This document shows, piece after piece, positions 1 through 8,231 of a stretch of 19,470 bases of DNA; the stretch's first letter is position 1, and the number at the start of each line of letters is the position of its first letter. Source of the stretch: JAQVEM01 sp964610315 (GTDB taxonomy: Bacteria; Actinomycetota; Humimicrobiia; Humimicrobiales; Humimicrobiaceae); NCBI GenBank assembly GCA_964610315.1, contig CAZSVM010000025.1, forward strand, positions 1-19,470, given 5' to 3'. A model generated the notes under the pieces. The model did no database searches. It was not told the origin of the DNA and saw nothing but the letters and a program-made list of their open reading frames with translations. The translations under genes and the position numbers were made by a program.

Positions 1-739
1 TCTTATCGTAATCCCACTCTTTAATCTCTTCTTTCCTATCGTCTGAGACAATCCATAAAATGCCACTGGATACATACTCGGCTCTACTTTTTATCCTGTT
101 TCCGTTTGAAATCTCGTGGGGATATGAATAAAAACTACCGCTGCCGTCTTTTCCGCTTCCATCCAGTCTGTCTTCTATTCCTACCCAGTTAAATATTGCC
201 GGGCTGCCTAAGGGAGGCTCGATAACAGATGGCTGGATACCCAGGCCGGAGAGATACTTTGCCAGGTTTAAGGTAACCGTAGTAGAGCCGGCACACCTTG
301 AAAGCCCGCATACGACAGCCAGCTTCTTTTCCAGGCTGGTGTATATTTTTTTCTCCACTACTTTGGTGGTTGGTTTTTCTATATATTTTATCCTGTACTC
401 TTTATTTAAATCTCCTTTAATCTTTTCCTCACCAGCGTCAGTGTTATCTTCTGCTGGTTCCGGAACCATTCTGCCGATAGAGGAAATTACCTCACTATAG
501 TCGTCATCAAAATAAACAATGTCAATTTTATTTTTACCGAAAAACTTTACTGCCTCGCCAAACCAGGGAAGCTTTCTATCCACTACAGCAAGCTGCCACC
601 TCTTATACAGGGATTTATTTTTTACCTCATCAATGTCACCTATGAATTCCTCAAAGCCGATATAAGGATGGCCCTTAAAATGATTGGTTATCCTTGCGTA
701 GCTTTCCTTTATATTTAGGCAGCAGATTACATATTCCAT
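1..739 (-). CDS. CpaE/ParA-like ATPase of a conjugative element (3' end outside window)
   Basis: An open frame of 246 codons runs from an ATG at 739 off the left edge without a stop; an AGAGGG ribosome site lies just upstream of the ATG. Residues 1 to about 130 look like a degenerate receiver-type domain. Near residues 144-153 comes CGLSRCAGST followed by TVTLNLAKYLSGLG, which resembles the P-loop start of ParA/MinD/CpaE proteins, but the Walker A lysine is absent (GLSRCAGST instead of a KGGxGKT-type loop). Genes of this kind sit beside type IV secretion genes in Gram-positive conjugative elements, and here it follows a VirD4-like gene in the same direction with 43 bases between. A role in transfer or partition is inferred. 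Loss of the lysine suggests weak or no ATP hydrolysis. The rest of the domain cannot be judged because the gene leaves the window. Confidence 0.6.
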   Translation of the reverse strand, partial: MEYVICCLNIKESYARITNHFKGHPYIGFEEFIGDIDEVKNKSLYKRWQLAVVDRKLPWFGEAVKFFGKNKIDIVYFDDDYSEVISSIGRMVPEPAEDNTDAGEEKIKGDLNKEYRIKYIEKPTTKVVEKKIYTSLEKKLAVVCGLSRCAGSTTVTLNLAKYLSGLGIQPSVIEPPLGSPAIFNWVGIEDRLDGSGKDGSGSFYSYPHEISNGNRIKSRAEYVSSGILWIVSDDRKEEIKEWDYDK

Positions 740-782
740 ATTCCCTCTAGTCTATATAAATTTTATAAATAAAATAATTTTC

Positions 783-2545
783 TTATGCACTTTTTATCTC
801 CGGTAGTTCCCTGACACTTGAAATATCACAGATCCTGGTAGACTTTTCCCAGTACCGGTACTGAACCTTATAGAGAAGTGATGGATAAAAGGAGCGCTGG
901 TTTAAGATTAACCTCCTCTGGCAGAGTCTCTTACACTCATCGGGAAGCATGAGGTTTCTAGTGCTGTAGTTCTGTGATTCGCTCTGCCTAGCAGTCTCAG
1001 AAGAAGCTCCAGTACTTCTGCCTACCCCCTGAATCTTTATGGTGGTATTTCCCAGGAACCTACTGCAGTACTGGGCAGTAAAATCATCATTTATCCCCAA
1101 ATACAGATGGGTATCGCACATTGAAAGGATATCCTCCCAGCAGTCCTTATAGCGATTTTTCATCTGCGGCAGTGACTGCCATATAAGCATAGGATAAATC
1201 CTTCGGGATCTCATTGTGCCCAGCATTACCTGTATGTTTGGAATCCTCCCAATGTTTGCCATTTCCTCAAGTATTAAAAATGTGGGGCTGTAAAGCATAT
1301 TGTTGTACTCGTAGGCTGTTTTATACAGCTGGTTTAAGATGGTAGTTACTATGGAATTTATTATAGGAGAAAAGGTTCTGTCTTTGTCGGGCATAAGTAT
1401 AAAAAGGGCAATCGGCCTGTCCTTTTTGGCTCCGATTTTTTTAATGTCTATAGTTGTTGAGCCAGTTATATTTTTTATGCCCTCTATGGAAAAAAGCTTA
1501 AGCTTAGTTGCAAGCCCGATCAGGACATTTGCCCTTACCTTATCCTCCGCCAGAAGGAAATTGTCCCAGAGCTGTAAGGGGTTCCTCCGATACCATAGTC
1601 AGAAAAAAACTTTACCGCCTTTTTGGGATCCCTTACATTTTTGGAAGTTAATATTTTTAGAACCTGGCCGAATGTCTGCTGGCCCACCGGATATACCTTT
1701 TTTACAAAACCAATCAGGGCCCCAAGCAGCTGCCCTTCAGATTCCTCCCAGAAAGTATCACTGCTGTAAGATATAATAGTTGAATCGGCCACAGAGCTTA
1801 TGTAGCCTTCAGCTATCTCCATAAGCTCCTTACCTGTGGATATATAATTTATGGGATTTAAGCTGTCGCTGTATTTTAGGTTTATAAAGTCAAGTACATA
1901 TACATCATATCCGCAGTCTGCCAGGTACTTTGAGGTAAGGGAGTAAATCTCGCTTTTGGGATCAGTCATAATTATATCCCCCTTTTCATCAAAATTCTTA
2001 TACATATACGGTATATGGAATATATTCGGAATTACAAAGCTTGTGGTCTTAAAGCTTCCGGGACTGCCCAGTACCAGCGCCTGCATATTGAGACTGCTTG
2101 CTATGGGATGATATGCCCCGGGCATACCAATAGAATAGCTTAAGTCTGCTGTATTAGAACCCAGAAACCACCCCAATTTATTTTTAAAATAATGTTTTTT
2201 TACCTCCTTTGGAGTCTGGAACCTTGATGTACCGTGGCTTCCGTAGTCGTCTTTCTGGGTGTATCTCTTCTGCAGTTTTAAACCTGTCAGTCCAAAAAAT
2301 GAGTAGTTTATAAATAGCCCAAGTGCCGCCCAGCCAAAAACATTTGGAGGGTTTACCTTGGTAAAAAAGTTGGTATAGGTGCTTCTGCTTACCGCGATTT
2401 TTAATAAAAAATCTTTCGGAATAAGAGACATATTGGTCCTGTAGCCATCAAGAAACTGACCTAAAACTGAGGATAGTATGGGAAGTATAATTAACATAAG
2501 TATTAGCATTAAAATAGAGGTTATAATTCTAATTTTAATTGTCAT
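783..2545 (-). pseudogene. VirD4/TraG-type coupling ATPase, split by one frameshift
   Basis: This is a type IV coupling protein, the inner-membrane ATPase that brings the relaxase-DNA complex to the transfer channel. The first frame (2545 down to 1535, 336 codons) has two membrane segments (about residues 8-30 and 68-88), a P-loop GSPGSFKT at 160-167 and a Walker B-like IIMTDPKSE. The C-terminal part (203 codons from 1394) contains LEEMANIGRIPN, the conserved TraG/VirD4 motif. Reading through the gap in the second frame gives convincing family sequence (QLWDNFLLAEDKVRANVL), so the break is a one-base loss at the CCCC run (GGGG at 1578-1581 on the plus strand). Restored, the protein would be about 587 residues, normal for the family. 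The P-loop has Phe where the family has Gly before the Lys. It starts directly after the relaxase stop codon, so the two were co-translated. A sequencing error at the homopolymer is possible. Confidence 0.85.
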
Positions 2546-3505
2546 TTATCTTTCCCTTTCCCTGCTTCCGGCTGCCTGCTTTTCTCTTGACCTAGAAAGT
2601 CTTTCTTTTTTCTTTTCAGCCCTTATTTTTTCCTTTTTGATATCCCTTGAAATCTTATTTGCTATACTTTCTATTCCCGGGCCAATCCTGGCCAGCCCTA
2701 TACTTTTTACTTTTGGCATCTTAAACCCATCATCTTTATATGGTAAACCTGGGTTTACCATATCGCGCTCTGGACTCTTTTCAAAAAATTTTATAATCTC
2801 CTCTTTGATATAGGCATGGCCAAGTTTTTTACCCCTGCAGTATTTTTTCTTTTCCGGATGCAGGAAGCTTAAGTTTTTGTTCTGTACCTTCATATCTACA
2901 TTAAAGTTTTTTTTCAGGTACTCTTTCATCTCAACTAGGTTTCTAGAATGCTCTTTTGCCTCATCAATTGCCATCCGTAGCTGTTCTTTCCAGATGGGTT
3001 TGCCTTTTTCTGCCAGCTTATATTCAGCCATTGAGTAGCTCCTGCGAGAATAAGGCTCTTTTATAATAGATAAATTTTCCCTCCTGCAAATCCTATTGCT
3101 TTCCCGTTTGATTTCCCTTAAAGTCTCCTTATTTGAGACTAGCTTTTTTCCATCTTTAAAGGATACAGAGTTAACCACGAGGTGGTTATGTATATGGCCT
3201 TTATCTATATGAGTTACAATAAGTACCCCATGATCTTTAAACTCCTTTTCTGCAAGCTCTTTACCAATTCTGTGAGCTTTTTGTGGATCCGTTTCGCCGG
3301 GCTTAAAACTCTGGATTATATGGTGGTAGCTTATGCCATCTGTTTTATCATACAGCTCTTTTGTGGCATTCATTTCGCTTGCAGCATTCTGGCGGGAGCA
3401 GTTCTTTCCACTTATAATTCGGCTGTCTGTTTTTTCCCTGTTTAGGACATAATTCATTATGTTCTTTATCCTCCCTTTTGAGGAGATTATTTTTATAACT
3501 GCCAT
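2546..3505 (-). CDS. MOBP-type relaxase (Relaxase/Mobilisation nuclease domain)
   Basis: The 319-residue protein is a conjugative relaxase: it nicks one strand at the transfer origin and stays bound to the 5' end through a tyrosine. The likely catalytic Tyr is Y19 in IMNYVLN. The metal-binding histidine motif is clear at H99-H108 (THIDKGHIHNHLVVNSVSF), and GISYHHIIQSFKPGE at about 58-71 is typical of the Relaxase family. The C-terminal third is lysine/arginine-rich and probably contacts DNA. It is short compared with relaxases carrying helicase or primase domains, so only the nuclease part is present. It lies 14 bases after mobC and its stop codon abuts the coupling-protein ATG, so the three form one transfer operon. 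Family assignment is secure; the nic site it recognises is not known. Confidence 0.92.
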   Translation of the reverse strand: MAVIKIISSKGRIKNIMNYVLNREKTDSRIISGKNCSRQNAASEMNATKELYDKTDGISYHHIIQSFKPGETDPQKAHRIGKELAEKEFKDHGVLIVTHIDKGHIHNHLVVNSVSFKDGKKLVSNKETLREIKRESNRICRRENLSIIKEPYSRRSYSMAEYKLAEKGKPIWKEQLRMAIDEAKEHSRNLVEMKEYLKKNFNVDMKVQNKNLSFLHPEKKKYCRGKKLGHAYIKEEIIKFFEKSPERDMVNPGLPYKDDGFKMPKVKSIGLARIGPGIESIANKISRDIKKEKIRAEKKKERLSRSREKQAAGSRERER

Positions 3506-3519
3506 AAAACATCTAGCCT

Positions 3520-3837
3520 TTATAATTTTTTCATTATTACGGACAGCTTACTCCATGCTTTTTTTAGGTCTTCTTTTATATCTTTTAAATTATCCCCCAC
3601 TATTGTTAGGGTACCTCGATTTACTGAATTGGTTATCTCATCTACTCTGCTTCCTATTCTTTTAATCTCAATAATTAGTTCTCTTATACCTGGTACAACT
3701 GTAATGCTTTTACCAAGTGAGCATTTTCTAATATAGTCACTGCGGCAAAAGTATGTTTTTGATACCTTATCTTTTAGAAGAACCATTTCCTTTTCGTCAA
3801 GCCATACTGTAACCGGATAATTTCTTTTCCTTGCCAT
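3520..3837 (-). CDS. mobC: MobC-like relaxosome accessory protein
   Basis: A 105-residue basic protein placed immediately upstream of the relaxase, as MobC proteins usually are. It opens with a short ribbon-helix-helix-like section (YPVTVWLDEKEMVLLKDKV, then FCRSDYIRKCSLG) and ends in a helical region (LIIEIKRIGSRVDEITNSVNR ... DLKKAWSKL), which fits the MobC/relaxosome family. These small proteins bind the transfer origin and help the relaxase melt and nick it. The ATG at 3837 is preceded by only a weak purine stretch (AAAAGAG), so translation may be low or depend on another signal. No better start lies upstream. The function is inferred from family resemblance and position. Confidence 0.75.
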   Translation of the reverse strand: MARKRNYPVTVWLDEKEMVLLKDKVSKTYFCRSDYIRKCSLGKSITVVPGIRELIIEIKRIGSRVDEITNSVNRGTLTIVGDNLKDIKEDLKKAWSKLSVIMKKL

Positions 3838-4118
3838 CTCTTTTGTAGTGATTAGTTTTAAAAAAAATATTCATTTTCTTATTTGCTCAATATTTCTTTG
3901 TCGTTTTCCCCCTCATTGTTTCATTTTTGCATTTAATGGCCTCCCCTTTTATGAACATATTAAATATACCATAATGTTGACTAAACAACAATTATTTGCA
4001 AAAAATATTCCTAACGGTAAGATTCTTATATTTAACTATATTTTTGATTGAATGTATTGGCACAAGATTTATATTCATATATTTATAACAATTATGTAAT
4101 TTAACTAAAATGACTTAC
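3838..4118. other. AT-rich spacer upstream of mobC; candidate oriT/promoter region
   Basis: No convincing gene is seen here. The stretch is very AT-rich with many short runs of A and T. It lies directly upstream of mobC, the usual place for both the transfer origin and the promoter of a mobC-relaxase unit. The best small dyad is TGTTG (3975-3979) and CAACA (3986-3990) around a six-base loop. No match to a known nic core could be recognised by eye, so oriT is a positional inference only. An open frame on the plus strand at 3848-4051 has no family resemblance and is treated as chance. Confidence 0.3.
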
Positions 4119-4537
4119 ATGACAAAAACTTCTGTCATAGCAAAAAAGATACAAGAGAGGACAGGACTAGAAAACCTAAAGTAACAGTCTCCATTACCAG
4201 TGGATAGAAGACAACTGTAAAATCTTTAAGAGGATCTACGAGAAAAAATATAAAGCTAAGTATGGGTATTTAGGAGCAATAGTTTCTAAAGTTATATATC
4301 AGTATCTTGACTACAGCATTTTGCATAACGAGTTTGCCAGAATCAAATGCAAGAGATGCTACCAAGAATATCCTCTAGCTTTTTCATGCAAGAGAAGACG
4401 CTTCTTTCCGTCTTGTCATGCCAAAAGAGCTGTAAAGTTTGGAAAGTGGTTGTGTTTAAGGTATTAAAGAGAATTCCCACCGATATTTTGTGGTTTCCAT
4501 GCGTAAAATAATTAGGATTTATTTTCTGTTTGTCTAG
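4119..4537 (+). pseudogene. IS91-family transposase N-terminal relic
   Basis: Decayed remains of the N-terminal half of an IS91-type (Y1/Y2 HUH) rolling-circle transposase. Frame 4210-4464 reads KIFKRIYEKKYKAKYGYLGA and then, from about 4330, the zinc-binding domain with CKRC, LAFSCKRRRFFPSC and HAKRAVKFGKWL; four cysteines are kept. A TAA at 4465-4467 ends this frame, but a neighbouring frame continues the homology as VLKRIP, then HRYFVVSMRKIIRIYF up to a TAG at 4535. A possible start (ATG 4119, MTKTSVIAKKIQ) is in a third frame. At least two frameshifts are thus needed, and the catalytic HUH and tyrosine part is missing. It is the only plus-strand coding trace in the window and sits at the border between the transfer genes and the dehydrogenase operon. 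The family call is firm for 4210-4530 and weaker for the first 90 bases. Confidence 0.8.
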
Positions 4538-4614
4538 TAAGCCATATCCCTAATATGAGTGAACAGTCAGTAAGATATTACGACTTTTATAATAGAATTC
4601 TTCAAACTAATTAA

Positions 4615-5741
4615 TTATTTATCCAGAATAACCTTCGACCCGAACTTCTCGACCTCCCACTTTTTAATAAAACCAACTTGTTCTTTATCCATAAACCTGT
4701 GGCTTCCGAAGTTTTCTGTATACACGGCAATTTTTAGAGCATCGAAAAAGAGGAGCATGGCAGGACGGGAAGAATCCTCTTTGTCTCCCAGTGCAAACAC
4801 ACCTGTTGCCCTGATAACCACTATCTTAGGATAACACTTATTTCTTGCTCTGTATTGATCTAGGCTTTTTCAATCCCGTTTATATCCTTTACAAACAGCA
4901 TCTCCGGTCCGGCATAAACAATGTGATCGGGAGTGTAGGGATAACGAACTTTTTTAAATGAAGTTCTGTCTTTTACAGTGGCAATAACCTCTTTATTGTT
5001 TTTAAATGTGATATATTTATCCTTAAATACAGGATAGCTTTTTAACTTTTCGCATGTCTTTTTAATCTCAGTTTTGTCAAGCGACATTGAAGAAAAGTCA
5101 GGCCTATGGGTAATATTCTTTTTTAAGCTTTCTATTACATAATTATTAATGGATTTAATTCCCCCGGTAGTCCCGGCTTCCACAAACATTCCATGATTTT
5201 CGATGAAAATGATATCGGGCAGTAAGTTATGCTTTCTTTTATACCACTCCAGTTGGACTTTAATTATTTTTGCCAATGTATATCCAGGATTTACCTGAGG
5301 AATCCATATATACCGGTTACGGAATAACTGTTCTGCCGCCCTGTGACCACTTTTACTACAGGTTAATCCGTTAACAATAGCAGGATGGGTATGGACAACA
5401 TATCTTCGAGGCAGAACGGAATGCGACAGGGACTCAACACTGGGGCGTTTGGTTTCCCCGCTTACACGCGAATCCATAAGATCCTGCAAGACCAGCTTCT
5501 CTCTTAAATCAATATTGCCAGGATACTCTTTTTCCAATATACTTTCTAAAATATCCCTGTCTAGTTTTACGAATTCATCTTCTTCAATTGAAGCCAGCTC
5601 AAAACCGGATGCTTTAACATAAAGGTATCTTCTATCCTTATAAGACGTATTACCACCACCTGCCAGTAAAAAGTCAGGATTCTTTCCATATAAATGAGAA
5701 ATTTTAACCAGTTTTTTTATACTCGTATTTCTTTTTAAATA
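4615..5741 (-). pseudogene. Class II (adducin-type) aldolase relic
   Basis: Remnant of a zinc-dependent class II aldolase of the RhaD/fuculose-phosphate aldolase superfamily. The main frame runs from about 5741 to 4860 and shows LVKISHLYGKNPDF, LLAGGGNTSYKD, VKASGFELASI, then the zinc motif YVVHTHPAIVNG and a later ENHGMFVEAGTTGG. It ends at a TAG at 4860-4862; one frame over the homology continues through DQYRARNKCYPKIVVIRATG and VFALGDKED to YTENFGSHRFMDKEQVGFI, ending at 4615, so a single base was lost near 4860. No ATG, GTG or TTG precedes the conserved N-terminus in frame; ATA at 5718-5720 sits where an ATG would be expected. The upstream in-frame stop (5742-5744) is close behind the E1 stop, so it was the last gene of the dehydrogenase operon. 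Its closest relatives are often fused to a short-chain dehydrogenase domain; none follows here. The sugar substrate is unknown. Confidence 0.85.
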
Positions 5742-5749
5742 TTAGAAAA

Positions 5750-8212
5750 TTAGATTCCAAACTTATATCTTCTATTTATTTCTCCAGTGCTCTGATTTGT
5801 CTTTGCGGTATACGCGGCCAGTGGCATAATATTTTCATGAATAGCATCCAGTATCCACTCTTTCTGAGGAAAAAAGACATCTTCTAGCTCCGGAGCAGGA
5901 GTAACCCAGTTCCTGGAACCAATAACTACCGGAGGAGCATCCAAGAAATCAAAAGCAAACCTGCTAATATTGGCAGCTACGTTATGCATAAAAGAGCCTC
6001 TTTCTACAGCCTCTGAGCCCAGTAGAATCTTACCAGTCCTCTGCACGGATTCCAAAATTACATCATAGTTCAATGGGACAATACTCCTTAGATCAATAAC
6101 CTCGGCACTTATTTTGTAGTCCTTTTCCAGGATTTCTGCAGCCTCAAGAGCCGTATAAAGAAACGGACCGGATGAAAGGATAGTAATATCCCTGCCCTTT
6201 CTTCGCACAGCAGGCTCACCAAAATCTACTTCATAGTAACCTTCAGGGACTCCATTTTCATTAAAAAGCTCAGGGTAATCATATATTTTCTGGCTTTCAA
6301 AAAATATTACCGGATCGCATTCTGAAAGTGCCTTGTTCATAAGACCCTTTGCATCATACGGCGTTACAGGATAAACAACCTTAAGGCCGGGAATATGATT
6401 TACTATAGAGGACCAGTCCTGTGAATGCTGGGCTCCATATTTTGCTCCAATAGAAATTCTAACTACTACCGGCATTCTTAAAATGCCAGCAGACATACTC
6501 TGCCATTTTGACAGCTGGTTAAATATCTCATCACCTGCTCTTCCCAGAAAATCACAATACATAAGCTCGCAGACAACACGTCCCCCCTCCAGTCCGTAAC
6601 CTACGGCAGCTCCCACAATGCCCGCTTCAGAGATAGGTGTATTAAAAAGACGGTGATAGGGCAGAGCCTCTGTCATACCGCGGTATACGGCAAATGCACC
6701 TCCCCAATCCCGGTTTTCTTCGCCGAAAGCAACCATAGTAGGGTCAATATAGAAGCGGCGCATCATGGCCTCAAAAACACCATCCCGAAAGTTAAAAGCT
6801 TTCATTTTGGGAACTGGGTTTCCCTTTTCATCGAATCCTTTTCTTACCTTGCTGCGAATCTGTAAAACTCTGGGATTTTTCTCCAGAGGATGGTTCACCT
6901 CTGGAGTTCTCTCACTCAGACGCTCCGCTTTCTTATTGGAAAACATAACCGAACCTATGTATTCCGACTGGTTATCCATGCGAGGAGAAATCTTAAGATC
7001 AACTGCTAACTTAAACATTTCAAATACCATATTATCCACAGCTGCCTTTGTTTCATCCAGTTCCCCCTCACTTAAAATATGGTGGGAAACCATTTTATTT
7101 CTGAAAGCTCCGATAGCATCCGCATTTTTCCATTTCTCAATTTCTTCCTTAGTTCTGTAACTTGAAGCATCCGATGGTGAATGGCCACTGATGCGATAAG
7201 TAACCGTATCCAGCAGAACCGGCCCCAGACCCTTTTTTAAAATTTCTTTTTTCCTTTTTACAGCATCAATGACTGCCAGTGGGTCATATCCGTTTACTCT
7301 CTCCGCATGCATCTGGTCGGGATTAACACCGGCTCCCAGCCTGGCAAGTATTTTAAATCCCATGGTCTCGCCGCCTGTCTGGCCACCCATTCCATAATGA
7401 TTGTTCATACAATTGAAAATAAGGGGCAACCCCCCACCCAGATTTTTACCCCACAGGGTCCGGTATTGCTCCATAGTGGCAAAACAAATTCCTTCCCATA
7501 CCGGCCCACAGCCAAAAGAACCGTCACCAATATTTATAATAACGATACCGCCAGTACGGTTAATCCTTTTATACAAAGCAGCTCCCGGACCAATAGAGCC
7601 GGAACCACCTACAATTGCATTGTTGGGATAAATACCAAAGGGAGGGAAAAATACATGCATGGAACCGCCCAATCCTTTATTAAAACCTGTCTTTCGGGCA
7701 AAATTTTCCGCATAGGTTCCGTAAATTAAAAACTTTCTGGCCAACTCCTTGCAGCTACCCCGGTGATTATTTTCCACTACCTCCAGTATAGAGCCGTCCA
7801 TGTAGCTACCCATAATATCCATCAGTTTTTTGTCGTTCAATTTTCTGATAGAGGAGAGCCCCTTTGCCAGGACTTCACTGTGGCTCCTGTGGGACCCATA
7901 AATATGATCGGATACATCCAGAGCAAATGCCTGCCCCACTGCAGCTGATTCCTGGCCAATGGAAAGATGAGCCGGTCCTTTGTGATCATATTTAATTCCT
8001 TTATATGTACCCTCCTTTTTTATTCTATCCAATATTGTTTCAAATTCCCGTAAAATACACATATCATGATAAATAGCTTCAAGGTCATCTTTTGAAAACA
8101 GCTTTTTCTCTTCATCTATTGATTTGCTATAAGCATTTAGCTCTATGGGCTTAAATTCAATTTTACCCTTTGCAAAAACAGCTTCGGGTATTATTTCAAT
8201 GGATTTTGGCAT
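5750..8212 (-). CDS. Fused 2-oxo-acid dehydrogenase E1 (alpha + beta in one chain)
   Basis: This 820-residue protein is a thiamine-diphosphate-dependent E1 that decarboxylates a 2-oxo acid and passes the acyl group to lipoyl-E2. Residues about 40-410 are the alpha part: SHRSHSEVLAKG at 107-118, LGGSMH at 181-186, and the TPP/Mg motif starting GDG at 229-231 and ending N270-N271. Residues about 470-800 are the beta part, with ISEAGIVGAAVGYG (E529, the cofactor-activating Glu), CDFLGRAGDEIFNQ and the C-terminal transketolase domain. Alpha and beta are usually separate genes; a linker of about 60 residues joins them here. Between AKG and LGGSMH the alpha part has roughly 60 residues where standard alpha chains have about 22, an extra insert. 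It is the third gene of the E2-E3-E1 set, 19 bases after E3, with GGGAGGT upstream. Motifs do not tell pyruvate from acetoin or branched-chain substrates. Confidence 0.9.
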   Translation of the reverse strand: MPKSIEIIPEAVFAKGKIEFKPIELNAYSKSIDEEKKLFSKDDLEAIYHDMCILREFETILDRIKKEGTYKGIKYDHKGPAHLSIGQESAAVGQAFALDVSDHIYGSHRSHSEVLAKGLSSIRKLNDKKLMDIMGSYMDGSILEVVENNHRGSCKELARKFLIYGTYAENFARKTGFNKGLGGSMHVFFPPFGIYPNNAIVGGSGSIGPGAALYKRINRTGGIVIINIGDGSFGCGPVWEGICFATMEQYRTLWGKNLGGGLPLIFNCMNNHYGMGGQTGGETMGFKILARLGAGVNPDQMHAERVNGYDPLAVIDAVKRKKEILKKGLGPVLLDTVTYRISGHSPSDASSYRTKEEIEKWKNADAIGAFRNKMVSHHILSEGELDETKAAVDNMVFEMFKLAVDLKISPRMDNQSEYIGSVMFSNKKAERLSERTPEVNHPLEKNPRVLQIRSKVRKGFDEKGNPVPKMKAFNFRDGVFEAMMRRFYIDPTMVAFGEENRDWGGAFAVYRGMTEALPYHRLFNTPISEAGIVGAAVGYGLEGGRVVCELMYCDFLGRAGDEIFNQLSKWQSMSAGILRMPVVVRISIGAKYGAQHSQDWSSIVNHIPGLKVVYPVTPYDAKGLMNKALSECDPVIFFESQKIYDYPELFNENGVPEGYYEVDFGEPAVRRKGRDITILSSGPFLYTALEAAEILEKDYKISAEVIDLRSIVPLNYDVILESVQRTGKILLGSEAVERGSFMHNVAANISRFAFDFLDAPPVVIGSRNWVTPAPELEDVFFPQKEWILDAIHENIMPLAAYTAKTNQSTGEINRRYKFGI

Positions 8213-8231
8213 TATACCGTTCTACCTCCCA

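Noticed and set aside
1339..1776. Plus-strand open frame of 145 codons opposite the coupling ATPase
   Set aside because: It overlaps the frameshift region, where the minus strand gives clear VirD4/TraG sequence in both frames; the plus-strand product resembles nothing.
3848..4051. Plus-strand open frame of 67 codons upstream of mobC
   Set aside because: Its composition reflects AT-rich DNA (many Phe, Ile, Lys), it has no ribosome site or family resemblance, and it lies in the expected promoter/oriT spacer.
4119..4138. Inverted repeat ATGACA/TGTCAT that could be a terminator or oriT hairpin
   Set aside because: The stem is only six pairs and AT-rich with no T-run, and it coincides with the possible start of the IS91 transposase relic.
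6765..7160. Several long plus-strand frames opposite the E1 gene, including 7307-7729
   Set aside because: The minus strand encodes an unmistakable E1 with all motifs in place. These frames are shadows of its codon pattern.
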